Positions 52,501-64,000 of a stretch of DNA of 64,000 nucleotides are shown piece after piece; within the stretch, counting starts at the first letter, position 1; every line of letters starts with the position of its first letter. Both the position numbers and the translations under genes were made by a program. The notes below the pieces were generated by a model. It saw only the letters and a list, made by a program, of their open reading frames with translations, searched no databases and was not told the DNA's origin. This DNA comes from Paragonimus westermani (lineage: Eukaryota > Platyhelminthes > Trematoda > Plagiorchiida > Troglotrematidae), in the NCBI GenBank assembly GCA_008508345.1, contig QNGE01000436.1, positions 151,808 through 215,807 on the forward strand, given 5' to 3'.

Positions 52501-53786
52501 ACACCTAGACTAGCTCATGTTGAAAACTCTACAGAAATCAGTATTCCTCTCTCAGTCAATTTAGACGGAATATGATGAACACATTTATGAAACACAAATG
52601 GAATTTTGCGACACTTCATGAAAATGGATACATCTGGTAGGTCACAATCAAATATTTTGCTTTTCATGCCGCAAGAAGATTGTGAACATCACAACGTCAG
52701 TTCACGCCTTCTGATCTCAGGAGATTCCGCTACCAATACAGAAGAATTTTTCGAAATTTCGGCACACTTAACATTGATAATAAATGGGTGATGGACTGCA
52801 AAACTTCGAGCGTGTCAAAGGTAGGGACTGTGAACTTGTGAGCGAAAGTTCACAACCACGAATTACAGATGTAGAATGGTCCATAGGGATCAAAGTAACG
52901 AAAGGCTTAAGTCTTTTCATTCAATTAACTCCACCGAAAGACTCAGTTATCCGGAGAGAGAAAAGGATTACCGTTTGTACTAAATTGTTAGGGTATGCGG
53001 GTTTTCGAATCAACAGAATTTGTGGAGTTTATAGCGGGAGAAATGAATTGAAAGTCAGGCGTTTAGCTGTTGGCCTAAAAATGCGTGAACTAAACACACT
53101 TCAAACTGCGGCAGACGGGTCAGACATAGTCTGTTGTATCACATTTAAGGCACTTGGATTTGGGAAACGGGTGGTAAGTAGAGAATATTTATGACCATAT
53201 GACTTGCAGGTGTTCTGGTGCTGGACATAGAATTGTTTATTATAGCGCGGTTCAAGCGCTCTATTTGTTTGGCAAGTTGTCCTCTTAACTTGCCATTTTT
53301 GTTTATCCGCCTCTTTGATGGCGTTGTTGGTATTATGTAACACTTACGGTTCACTGTGTTCACTGCAAGTTTCCTATTCTGTTGTTCACAAATGTCTCCG
53401 ATCAGATAAGAAGATGGTTGATAGTGTGATAACAATTTGTGCTGAAGACCAACAGGTAGTGGCTGCTGCAATTGATTGAGCCATTAGGTGAATTTGCAGT
53501 TGGCTGTGTAAACCACATGGAGTAGCTCGAGTTTGCAATGGGAGCATAAATTCAGGGAAATTATGATCTCCAATAGAGTTGGGCGACTGAGAATTCTGAA
53601 GTAGCAGATATCTCGAGAAGGTGAAACAAGGGAGTCATGAGGAGCTAACTTAGTGCACTAGACGTTGGCAACGTTCACAATAACTCTGTCTAGAAAAGCA
53701 GAACCACACGGAAGTATTGCAGAATTAACAAAAAGAAACAACGGATATCCACGAAGTTCATTCGGAGTCAGCCTATTGCAAAAAGA
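49511..53786. other. No gene recognised in 4.3 kb
   Basis: Two frames are longer than their surroundings: 50394-50819 minus (141 codons, basic, with RRIFKPKEIRHKPPSRLKIM) and 52784-53194 plus (136 codons). Neither has a domain I know. The first is preceded by an acceptor-like TTTTCTTCAG at about 50798-50807 on its strand, so an exon cannot be excluded. Confidence 0.4.
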
Positions 53787-54680
53787 ATGAAACCTGACCT
53801 TTACGAATCATCCAGCGAAACGAACTGCTTTGCTGTACAGCAACAACATATAACAAATGACCGCAAGCTTCCTACGACCATATGGTATCACGGTGGAACA
53901 CAGACCAAACACAATCACAAGCAGACTACTGTCCAAGCCAATAGAACATCCCAAGTCAGCGGGAAATAAGTAGTATACTAGAGCAAATGCAATGGCTTCA
54001 TAGAAACCTCATGTTGGCCGAGCTGGAAGAAAACTTCGTCAATACGAAGTAGTCACCGAGAGACTCGAGCAAATCTTAGTAAACGCACTTCATAACGACC
54101 AAACTGGACATACGTACAACATGGACGCCTCCACGCAACGGAATCTCTACAGGCCTGGCATTCGTCAGCTGCTTCGATAACTAACCATATTGAGTTGATC
54201 AGCATTTGGGAAGGAAGGACTCAAAGGGGAGCAAACGCGGCCACGACCAGATACCAGCTTGCAAAATAAACCAGTCAGCATGAATACATCAACTGGATGG
54301 TCAGATAGCAACAAAAGGCAAACAACCAAACGAAGATACAGCTGGTAAGGTGGAAATCAAAAAGGGGGAAAGGAACCAGTAAACAACCAGGCGGATTCAA
54401 GGATAAAAGGTGAAACGGTTAAAGACCAGTGGCACCCAGTCGGAACTCATGATGGAGAGGCAGGGACAAGAGGAAGCAGCCAAACGTGTTAGGCCAAAAA
54501 TATCTTCCCAAAATTGTGCACAACAAAGGATTTCGTCGACCTCCACCAGCCACAAGGTTGATTCCCACACACTTAGGCACCGATGATGTCACTTCTTTTG
54601 GTGATGAAACCTTTACAATATAAACAGAAGTATTGATCCAACCTACTAAATCCATCACCATTTTGAATAAAAAGATTTGT
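53787..54680 (+). other. Possible Penelope-related tail, no clear gene
   Basis: The start at 53830-53880 shares CAAATGACCGCAAG-type sequence with the stretch just before the Penelope fragment at 2370. At 54580-54610 there is a degenerate hammerhead-like CCGATGA...GAAAC motif. No RT motifs are visible. Confidence 0.35.
54580..54610 (+). ncRNA. Hammerhead-like core motif, second copy, degenerate
   Basis: CCGATGA, then GTCACTTCTTTTGGTGAT that can form a six-pair helix II, then GAAAC. The core base U4 is C, which would disable cleavage. It resembles the motif at 3211-3242. Confidence 0.25.
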
Positions 54681-54808
54681 ATTGTTTTCGATAATTCTTT
54701 CTCAAGGCAATACAATTACATAGGTTTTCATCAAGGCGTCATAAGACAAACCACATAAACAGAGGGTGACCGTTAACGAATGACGATGGCTTCTACTAAA
54801 CTTCACAC
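54681..54808. repeat. Left arm of 128-bp inverted repeat
   Basis: Reverse complement of 55042-55169 with about four mismatches in 128. The arms flank and partly overlap a Penelope GIY-YIG fragment. Confidence 0.93.
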
Positions 54809-55070
54809 GATGATTGGTTCGGGCCAGACNACGGTCATCGGTTCCGATCCAAGCTGGATGATGTTCTTTGATCCTTTTTGACAAGCGCCTAGTAGTACGA
54901 CCAACATATTCTGCAGTACAACAGCAGCATGAAAATGAATACACGAGCATCGATTGATCGTGGACTGATAGCTTGTCTTTCAGGCTCAATCTTAACAATG
55001 GCATTGTTGTGAACCAAATTCTTAAGGTTGCCGCTGGGAAGGTGTGAAGTTTAGTAGTAGCCATCGTCAT
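54702..55070 (-). pseudogene. Penelope-like element GIY-YIG endonuclease, second type
   Basis: The minus-strand frame reads KLHTFPAATLRIWFTTMPLL, KDKLSVHDQS, LVYSFSCCCCTAEYVGRTTR and RLSKRIKEHHPAW. This has the linker and the Y-x-GRT-x-R and R-x2-EH blocks of the Penelope GIY-YIG nuclease. A single ambiguous base at 54830 lies just after the domain. The expected second half of the domain is replaced by the inverted-repeat arm, so the copy is truncated. It differs enough from the fragment at 2370-2801 to be another Penelope family. Confidence 0.85.
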
Positions 55071-55169
55071 TCGTTAACAGTCACCCTCTGTTTATGCGGT
55101 TTGTCTTATGACGCCTTGATGAAAACCTGTGTAATTGTATTGCCTTGAGAAAGAATTATCGAAAACAAT
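55042..55169. repeat. Right arm of 128-bp inverted repeat
   Basis: Partner of 54681-54808, with 233 bp between the arms. Penelope-like elements often insert with terminal repeats in inverted or tandem order, which may explain it. Confidence 0.93.
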
Positions 55170-57667
55170 TTTTCTGAACAGGAACTAATGTACCGAAGGT
55201 TTTCCGTTTTATGTCAAACGTCAAGGACACGGGGTGGTGTGTGTGTGTGCAAAATAATGCATTAATCTAAAGACTGCATACCTGCAACAGGTTCAGGTTG
55301 AGGTCTACTGTCGTACAAAATGTGCATTACAGAACTTGGACACGTCGTTCAGACTACCCCATCCTACGTACGCTTGCACCAGACACGCACACTCACTCCA
55401 TCACTCGCGCGTGGGCAGTACGCGTACACGTGTACCGGCTCATCACAAATAAGTCAGTAACGTTCATTAACCAGGTACATTAGAGTGCGAATAAAGCGTT
55501 TTGATTAACACTTCCTACCACTGTATCACATCGAACGTTCTAATTTGCGACGGTCCAGTACGCAATTGTCGTTCACTCGATTTGTGTGGGTTTATTTTAT
55601 TGTCATACCAGAATACCATTTTCTAAAATTGATTTTGTATAATCTGCTGTTAAACTGTGGTTATTACTAGTGAAGTGTACCTAGTTTGTTTGCGCTAAAT
55701 GCAGTAAACTTGCTCGTATCCTTTTGTCAAGATAGCTAAATTATGAATAAGGCTTTAGATGGTGCGTTTCTCCTCATATCCTGGTGAGTTTACGAATGTG
55801 TGTTACATAGTGCTTAACAATTGGATTTGCTCACTGTGATATTCCGTTTAACTTCACCAAACTATTAGTTAGGGACTCGGTCATATTAACAGAGTTCCGT
55901 TGTTTTGAGTTCCTTCATTCTTTAAAAGACGTCGAAAATGTGTAGATTTGTACGTCAGGGAACTTTAGTTGTCTGTCAAAATGACCAATTCTGTTGAAAC
56001 GTCCACCCGAGTTGTACTCATCAGTGTGCTCAGAATCTGTCAGGTCCCAGTCGCACAGTTGTAGAAGTCACTATAGACAATAGTAAACTAATCGTGTTAT
56101 AAGTACGACATATATATATATATATGTACATAGTTCTTACCTGCCACAAAGTGTGACACCTTTTAAATGGATATTCACAAGATTGTTTCAAGTCTTTAGC
56201 TTACATGTGAATGAACTGTAGACGTAGTGGAATTTTGCCGAGGTAAAATAGTTGCAACAACGAAACGTGTGATGGTTGAACAGATGGCGCAATTCAGATA
56301 ACAAAGGCCAGCATTTAATTGAAGCCGGATGGACAAATTGCAGGCCGTAAAGCAAAGGGGGTGGGGCGCTTGGAATGTCTGATTAAAATTCAGCAGAATT
56401 GACCTGAGTGGCAGCAACCCGCATGCTACAACAAGCTTACAGAAGCGAGAGGTTACGGAGTAATACTGCATAAGTTTTATCCAGAGAAAGTGTAATAAAG
56501 AAATTCAACACGTGCTCGCGAGTGTCACGGTAGTAGAATTTTAGTGGACATTTTGATATGATGAAGCGTGTATGCTGAAAACGGAAATGATAGTTGCGTT
56601 CAACCTGCTGAAACTACTGATGAAAAAAACACTCTTTCACTAACCTTTTTCAGAACACAGTGATGAGGTGTTGAGTGTACCTAGTATTGTATTAAGCAGT
56701 TGCCTGAGCCTGTTGGACTATGGAGTAAGCTTCCATCAACTGAGAGTAATGACGAAGACAAAACAGGATTGAAACTGGATTCTAGTGCTCCTTCGCAGAA
56801 AGGACCGTCTGAAATTTTTTGTTGACAATGCGAGAGACCATCTATGAGTGATGTTCAATTCATATTAAACAAAAATCCCCTATTACTTACGAGTTATCCG
56901 GGGTACTGTGAGTGTATTACTACCGTCTGTTGTTGCTATCATATCCAACCTCGATTATTTAGGCTGATTGCCACTAGTGATTTATCAGCTGCTCACAGAC
57001 CATTTCTCGCAAAATTTTCCGTACTGTTCCGGACCCCCTTCCAGGTCTATCCTCGATAACTGGTATTTAACAAAGTGAATTCTCAGTAGTCACTTTAAAT
57101 GGACGTCTACTGAGGCACTGAATTGTGATCTAGTGAACCAAATCATTTCTTCTGCTCTGCTTGGAATTCAGCAGGATTTGATCCACTATGGTTTCGACGA
57201 ACTTTGTGTGACCCCCAGCGGACCATGGATATTGTGAAAACCACCATAAACACGTCTAACTGTATTCGCTGGAATATTTCAAAAACGAATTTTCAGAATG
57301 GTGAATGGACAGTCATATTTTGAAGTCTCCGTGCCAGTTTAAACTCCATATGGATCGCAGTAATGCACGTCGCCATAAACAGAAACGAAGTCCACAATTT
57401 CCCGAACACAGAGTGGCATGACTGTTAGTTAATGATGGCATGTCTCCATGTGTAACAGGAAGCATTTTCCACGGTTTTCAAGAACTCCACAGACATTGGT
57501 CTTACTACCATTATTTCACAAATCCTTTCTAGATGCTCCTGATGTGTGCCTTGTTTGTGCATGTTCTTTTAGCTCACGGTGGCAAACCGATCGCTTTACA
57601 ACGGCCGGATCATATCACTGGAGAATCAACAGCACTATTGTAATCATATATATATATATCATTCACC
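55170..57667. other. No gene seen
   Basis: 2.5 kb of AT-rich sequence. It holds a TG run near 55238-55250, a (TA)n palindrome at 56109-56126 and an (AT)n run at 57645-57659, the latter 8 bp from the large inverted repeat. No coding homology. Confidence 0.5.
56109..56126. repeat. (TA)n microsatellite
   Basis: ACATATATATATATATATGT, a self-complementary TA run. Confidence 0.9.
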
Positions 57668-58747
57668 CATGGAAAAGCTGAACAATCATTTTCGTCTCGC
57701 TTTCCCCACCAGGTAGTTCACCACTGAATCTAAACGTATAATTATGATACCGTGAGATTCAGTTGTAAGAAAACAACATTAGGACACGCACCGCAACTAT
57801 CTCGTACGCTTATTTACACGGTCCAGGTCCAGTACCTGTTCATCAAGTTGGAATTCTGGTCTATGGAGCTTCGAATATAGTAAGTGAAAATCAGTGATGA
57901 ATCACGATTATCTTGAAAGCTAACCACCAAAGTCTAATACTGCCAGCGTTCAAAATAAACTGAGTAAACAATTTGGGGTCTAGAACACAACTGTGTGTTT
58001 CCATCTGTTCACTATTCCTTGTAATGAGTAGAAGAGCTACGAAGTTTTCTGGTTTCATCTTCCATCAGTCAAACTGATCGTAATCAAACATTTCCCATAC
58101 CGAATCTCTCATCTCTGTTTAGTCAGTCAGAACAGAATGACCGGTTAACGCCACGTGGTTACCAGACTGAAGCAAATGTGATTATTGTGATTCATGTGCC
58201 ACCGCAATTCCGTACAGTTCATATGCACTGCATTGTTTGTTGTGACTACGTAAACCTAGCAGTTGAGTATACGCATGCCTATCCACGATGGTTTATCTAC
58301 GTCTGCTTAACTTGCGAAAATAATTCTTGCGAACTTTCAAAGCGTGCATCTTCCATCCTGTTGCTTAGCATATCACACTCCAGGTTTTCCATATGAGTCT
58401 AATTCTGAATGCCACACATTGGAGGTCGCATATTTTCTTTGGGTCTGGATTACTGGATCTTGCACCTGGTTTTGCAGACTGGAATATCAACTTCTTGTTC
58501 GCGCTTCTCAGCCATTAATTTCATCCGAACACAGGCGTACACAAACTATGCGAATCTCAGGCATTTTACTGGGCAAATACACGTCCACCAGTTAGTCGTT
58601 CGGTTTAGAAGTTATTTTCCTGCCTGATATTGCGAATGAAATTTGCGCACAGCACTTGAGGAGCGCTGTTCAACACCAGTCATCTTACGTTTTAATGTTA
58701 ATGTAATGCTTCGTCAGCATGACGTTGTCTTGTTCAACATAAGTTGA
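57668..58747. repeat. Left arm of 1080-bp inverted repeat
   Basis: Base p in this arm pairs with base 118782-p in 60035-61114. I found no indel and no mismatch in the stretches compared; similarity fades over a few bases past 57668. The contained frames (58178-58627) are exact duplicates of those in the other arm and have no recognisable domain. Confidence 0.95.
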
Positions 58748-60034
58748 GTATTACGCAAGTACCGGTTATTGAAAATGGAAGTCGTGTAACCAGTTAAAAG
58801 ATTAATAACTTAGATGACTAGGGTGTTGGTAACCCTTAGCCGAACGAAGACATCCTCACCCAAATACTGTCAATGAAAACCCCGCTCACGCGCTAGTTAG
58901 TGCTACACCATGCAGGCTGTAAACCATAATGGGGGTGATTTTTCTAGATGAACCGACTCGTACAAAGATTGAAGGTGATTTCCGTGATTTCCCAAAGCAA
59001 ACCAGAACCGTCGCGCATGTTGGTTTATGTGAAACAGCTAAGCTAGGCAGTTCACATTTGCGTATGTTGTAGAGAGTCTTCCATGTCCACACCACGCACA
59101 AGTTCTCAAAAACGCGAAACTCGAGTACAGTATCTTTTCTTTACAGGCTGAATAATTCACAGAATTATGACAGCCTCAGTAAGTTTCGAGTGATTTTCAG
59201 CCTATATTGACCTACTGTATATCAGTTTCACTATAATTAGCATTCATGACCGATAGGATGAAAATAATCAATTTTAATACAGAAATCTTACACTGCATTA
59301 TATCAGATCCACTTGCTGTACACTTTGTTGATTTGCTAATCACCAGCGTCCGGATAATTTCCGTTGAAGCTATATACCAGTTTAAACCAAACACACTTGT
59401 CGAACGACGTAATTTATCTGTATATATATATATACAGAAAATTACGTCGTACTTGTGTAATACTCACCCGACCTAGTTTGTAAAGTCTACGTCAGCACTT
59501 GGTGTGAAAGTTACTTCCGGCCAAGGGTAATTATGAAAGCAAAGTACTTTCAAGGAAACATGCTCGAGGACTATGCATGTATGCTCAGATGTAGTTTACT
59601 AGGAACAGATGAAGAAGCCTCCCTACGTGTTTATGAGTAGATCGTGTGCAAACACTTATCACACTGTACGGGTAAATATGTTCCATTTTATCCTGATTAC
59701 CAGCACCTTGAACGATTCATTACTCTCCTTTGTCAATAGCCAAATGACCTGAATTTCAGTGAGTTGCACTGTCACAATTCACACCACATGGAGTTACAAC
59801 ACGGTTCCGAAGTAAGTAAGGTTGTCAGAGGAAAAAGCTGTATTTTATTTCTGCCAAAACTATCTCAGTTTGTGATCAACGTCAGTGATGCTGCGATCGG
59901 AGGATAGCTATGCTGTGTAACATGACTGAACTCAAACGATATACAGCACAAGTTTGTGCTAGCTGGTGACTCAAATATCCCAGTTCTACGGATATTTCAC
60001 AGCTGGATGCATAGAAAACACGTGAAATGTGTTT
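58748..60034. other. 1287-bp spacer of the large inverted repeat
   Basis: Unique sequence between the arms, no recognised gene. It contains a 47-bp palindrome at 59404-59450, close to the exact centre (59391) of the inverted repeat. Confidence 0.7.
59404..59450. repeat. Palindrome with TA core
   Basis: ACGACGTAATTT and AAATTACGTCGT flank CTG-(TA)7-CAG, with one unpaired base. It could extrude as a hairpin or cruciform. Confidence 0.9.
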
Positions 60035-61114
60035 TCAACTTATGTTGAACAAGACAACGTCATGCTGACGAAGCATTACATTAACATTAAAACGTAAGAT
60101 GACTGGTGTTGAACAGCGCTCCTCAAGTGCTGTGCGCAAATTTCATTCGCAATATCAGGCAGGAAAATAACTTCTAAACCGAACGACTAACTGGTGGACG
60201 TGTATTTGCCCAGTAAAATGCCTGAGATTCGCATAGTTTGTGTACGCCTGTGTTCGGATGAAATTAATGGCTGAGAAGCGCGAACAAGAAGTTGATATTC
60301 CAGTCTGCAAAACCAGGTGCAAGATCCAGTAATCCAGACCCAAAGAAAATATGCGACCTCCAATGTGTGGCATTCAGAATTAGACTCATATGGAAAACCT
60401 GGAGTGTGATATGCTAAGCAACAGGATGGAAGATGCACGCTTTGAAAGTTCGCAAGAATTATTTTCGCAAGTTAAGCAGACGTAGATAAACCATCGTGGA
60501 TAGGCATGCGTATACTCAACTGCTAGGTTTACGTAGTCACAACAAACAATGCAGTGCATATGAACTGTACGGAATTGCGGTGGCACATGAATCACAATAA
60601 TCACATTTGCTTCAGTCTGGTAACCACGTGGCGTTAACCGGTCATTCTGTTCTGACTGACTAAACAGAGATGAGAGATTCGGTATGGGAAATGTTTGATT
60701 ACGATCAGTTTGACTGATGGAAGATGAAACCAGAAAACTTCGTAGCTCTTCTACTCATTACAAGGAATAGTGAACAGATGGAAACACACAGTTGTGTTCT
60801 AGACCCCAAATTGTTTACTCAGTTTATTTTGAACGCTGGCAGTATTAGACTTTGGTGGTTAGCTTTCAAGATAATCGTGATTCATCACTGATTTTCACTT
60901 ACTATATTCGAAGCTCCATAGACCAGAATTCCAACTTGATGAACAGGTACTGGACCTGGACCGTGTAAATAAGCGTACGAGATAGTTGCGGTGCGTGTCC
61001 TAATGTTGTTTTCTTACAACTGAATCTCACGGTATCATAATTATACGTTTAGATTCAGTGGTGAACTACCTGGTGGGGAAAGCGAGACGAAAATGATTGT
61101 TCAGCTTTTCCATG
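60035..61114. repeat. Right arm of 1080-bp inverted repeat
   Basis: Reverse complement of 57668-58747. The flanks outside both arms (TCATTCACC on the left, ATTGAATCAC on the right) show no clear target-site duplication. Confidence 0.95.
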
Positions 61115-63837
61115 ATTGAATCACAACTGTACTACGTTTCCGAGTGATACAGTCGCTTACTTCAAATTCAACGTACAGGTTTTGACGAAGAACAAAGGAG
61201 GCGGTTTTCGGCGGTATGGTGATTTGGCAAACGCCAGTGCCTATTAGACCACAACGCAGATTGAATAATAATAGCAAATTTTAACAGTGAGCAGTCAAGT
61301 TAACTGGTGCAGTGAAAATACCAAGATGTTTTGCGTCGTCGTTGTGTATTATGTCCTTACTGGACAAAGCTATTCAGTCACGTGAGACAAAATTGTTTCG
61401 ACCAACATATACGGTAATGCTTCGCCAGTTTTTCCGGTTGAATTCTTTCATCTAATTATAACTTTGTCCAGCCAGACTTCTGCCTTCCTCTCGTTGCTAT
61501 TCCGGCTGGCTTAATTCCGTCTACTCCCAAGTATGCCATCTGAGTCTGATTTGACATTGAGTATTTCAGCCACATCGTGCAATGTAACTATTGTGAGCAT
61601 TTAGTCCGCAAGGATTAAATAAGAACCCGAAATGACTCGTCCTCGCTCAGACTGTCACCAAATGCACTGGTGAAGCAATCACTCACTTAAGTGAACTAAG
61701 CAAGTTTGTTACTACAAAAGTCTCTGCAACTTTTGGCTATGCAACCTTTGGTGAATGTCATTCAGCCTTACTCTTTCCTGACCTTGGTTCAAACATGTGT
61801 AGCGCGGTGACCAGCAGGAACTGGACGGCCGGCGATCGGCAACAGTTTGTTCAAAAAGGGGCCGAAATTTCAATACCGCTTGATAGCACCGAAATGGTCC
61901 ACATTTGATTCGTCCATTCCTAATTTCCTGCCGTTGACAAGCTGCACCAGGTGCGTATTTGACGAATTACTCTCACAGAGATCCTATGAGATTAATATCA
62001 GTCGAACGGTTAGACCAAGGTCAGTAGTCAGTTGCGACAGACGGCATGAACACAAATGCGAGGGTGTGCTGCTGGTTCAGAAGCTCATCGTCTTCAAGTA
62101 TCTGTCAGTCCATCAGGAGAACATTGAGGGTATTGCATGTCTTTTTAGCTCCAAACATTCTCTGTGACGTCCGGAAAGACCGGCTTTTGCCTTTCATCTG
62201 CTCAAGTGGCAGTTCACTCACGCACTGAATCCCCATACTGAATGTTTGTAGAGTCGACAGGAAGGAGTTTAAACCATACCATGACTTGCAAGTAACATGA
62301 TGACTTCAACCGCTAACCGTCAAGCCGGATGCCAACACTATCCACCATGCCACCTCTATGCCTACAGATGAGTAAACGTACCCAGTATCAACTTTATTCC
62401 CAGCGGCGCCTTTCTCATTGATATGACTAACCCTAACTTTTATGTAGTTACATCAACCTATTTAGTTATCTGCGCTACTGCTTTTCGATGTATAACTTGC
62501 CTGAGATCGATCTCTGTGCACAGATTGCAAGTGGCTCTAAGTTGCATTTTCTTGTTAACTATTAACTCGTTACGTAAGAAATCAGTTCAATTTGTGTAAG
62601 CCTTTAACACTTCGTCTTGCCGCGCGCGAACTAGGAGGCCTGTAGCAGCCCTGATAGACTGTGTATAACCCGCGTTCTGCCTAGACTAATCAAACAAGTG
62701 CTATTCAACCGATTACACCACTTCTTGCGACCGGATTGATACCCATTAGTCTACCTTCCAAATTCCGATTCTTCATCAAGCAATTGGCTTTCATTAACCA
62801 GCATACTGAGCACAATGAGAATGTGGGAAATCGGGCAAACTAACAAAGATCACTGATGAGATTAAGTAACGATTGTAGCTGACAAATGACCGATATCAAC
62901 CGCTGCTTACTGGGCTATCCACTGCTTCATTAGATTGCTTCAGCCACTCTGTCTGGGGCGTTTTCCGGCCAATGCATGTCCGTAATCGAACAATACGTTT
63001 GAGCGAAGGCATGACAATTCATACACGATGCAGTGTATAACCGGTGCAGACAAACCAGTGCAAAGTATCCTGTCCACCGTTTTATCAAACAATACATGTT
63101 CTAAGCTACAAACGCTTGCAGCAGTTGTTATAGTTAACTTGTGTTAATTTGTTCATGAGCATCTGGTTGATTATTACATCTTGCAAAATGACTTATGTGA
63201 AGATTTCAAACTCTGATCTGTCGACAGAGATGGTCAATCACTAATTCAGTTTTGAACTATGAATGTTTGCGGCAACTCGAACTAGTTTGCATGTCTCATT
63301 TGTGTTTACATAGATCCCCTTGAATTCTGATCTATCTACTTGGCTCTCTGATGCGATATTTTATAGAGCAGGTACATTCATTTCAACAGACGTGTTCAGA
63401 ATAGTATCCGACGGGACGATAACGTTGTCTATGTCTGCTGTGGATGTGTATGGTAGAGATAGTTGAATTTTTGAGAAAAATTCGATGAAAATGCCACAGA
63501 CACTTCATAACAGTTTTATCAGACGTGGTTTCAACGATCCGTCTGTGACTATTACAGTTGTGTCCCAGCCTCATTCCCAATTGGTATATGTTTTACCTGG
63601 AAACTTGCAGTTGTTTTTCAGGCATATGGGGAAGGTGTTGAAGTCGAATACCGCATGGATGACCACTTGGTGCATATTCCACGTGTTGCGTCCCAACTTG
63701 ACTACGTTTTTCTATAGTTTACTATCTTCATACAGTGAATAGGAACTGGAATGTCTGGCCGAGGCTTTTGCGACAGTGACATCTAAATTTCTTTTGAACG
63801 CCAACGCACCTAAAACATTTTCTTTTTCTACTAGCCC
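61115..63837. other. No gene seen
   Basis: 2.7 kb. Frames of 60 to 106 codons (for example 61847-62167 and 63485-63742) have no recognisable domain. Confidence 0.5.
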
Positions 63838-63845
63838 TGGAAGGA

Positions 63846-64000
63846 GGTACTCTGCCTACACTCGAAATCCCCACTACTGAAGACACGGAGGATGGTTGCA
63901 TAAACCTCTTCCGCCGGAGTGACAATCTGCTGACAGATCTGTCCGTAGATTGTGAGCTGCGATCTCGTGTATTGAAAGCTAACGCTACAATTGAACGTCT
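63846..64000 (+). pseudogene. RTE-like RT fragment, runs off window end
   Basis: The plus-strand frame EDGCINLFRRSDNLLTDLSV and DCELRSRVLKANATIER aligns with LSTGLSVDCELRTRVAKASA in the RTE copy at 17.7 kb. It is the region just after RT motif C. The frame is open to the last base, so the copy continues outside. Confidence 0.75.

Noticed and set aside
52784..53194. 136-codon plus-strand frame
   Set aside because: Length alone is weak support in sequence of this composition, and nothing in it resembles a known family.
58178..60604. Pairs of identical frames of 72 and 83 codons
   Set aside because: Identical only because they lie in the two arms of the large inverted repeat; no domain, no family resemblance and overlapping frames.
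1..64000. CRISPR arrays, operons, ribosome binding sites, rRNA
   Set aside because: None seen; the window is eukaryotic repeat-rich DNA and spaced direct repeats of CRISPR type are absent.

Overview
The window looks like repeat-dense nuclear DNA from a parasitic flatworm or a close relative. This is inferred from the mix of mobile elements: CsRn1-like Ty3/Gypsy, BEL/Pao, Penelope-like elements with a GIY-YIG endonuclease, RTE-like and CR1/Jockey-group LINEs, MULE transposases, and one 44-base GT-AG intron. I found no bacterial-style operon, rRNA, true tRNA gene, CRISPR array or clear single-copy host gene. Nearly every recognisable coding stretch is a mobile-element open reading frame with frameshifts or stop codons.

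Layout. 0-5 kb: minus-strand Gypsy gag and LTR, a BEL/Pao integrase, a plus-strand Penelope endonuclease and an RTE reverse-transcriptase fragment. 5-8 kb: three copies of a ~285-bp short repeat around a decayed LINE. 9.2-14.6 kb: a solo LTR, then a near full-length LINE with ORF1, endonuclease and reverse transcriptase. 15.8-19.4 kb: a second LINE, antisense, split by an RTE insertion with a 14-bp target-site duplication. 21.5-24 kb: minus-strand CsRn1-like Gypsy. 25.2-26.4 kb: plus-strand MULE remnant. 28.8-29.8 kb: 999-base gap, with an RTE piece on its edge. 30.9-33.2 kb: the best-preserved gene, a MULE transposase. 33.6-39 kb: a LINE carrying a nested SINE-like element and a nested solo LTR. 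39.6-42.8 kb: two Gypsy fragments joined head to tail. 44.4 kb: RTE fragment. 46.7-49.5 kb: Gypsy of the same family as the one at the window start. 54.4-55.2 kb: Penelope endonuclease between inverted repeats. 57.7-61.1 kb: a very large, apparently near-perfect inverted repeat. Window end: start of another RTE fragment.

How the elements relate. The SINE-like element at 36.6-37.2 kb shares its last ~465 bp, including its exact 3' end, with the RTE copy at 17.3-19.1 kb. Both carry 13-14-bp target-site duplications, which suggests the RTE machinery mobilised the SINE. The nesting (RTE in LINE; SINE and solo LTR in LINE; short repeat in LINE) gives a relative order of insertions. The CR1/Jockey-group LINE is the oldest layer in each case.
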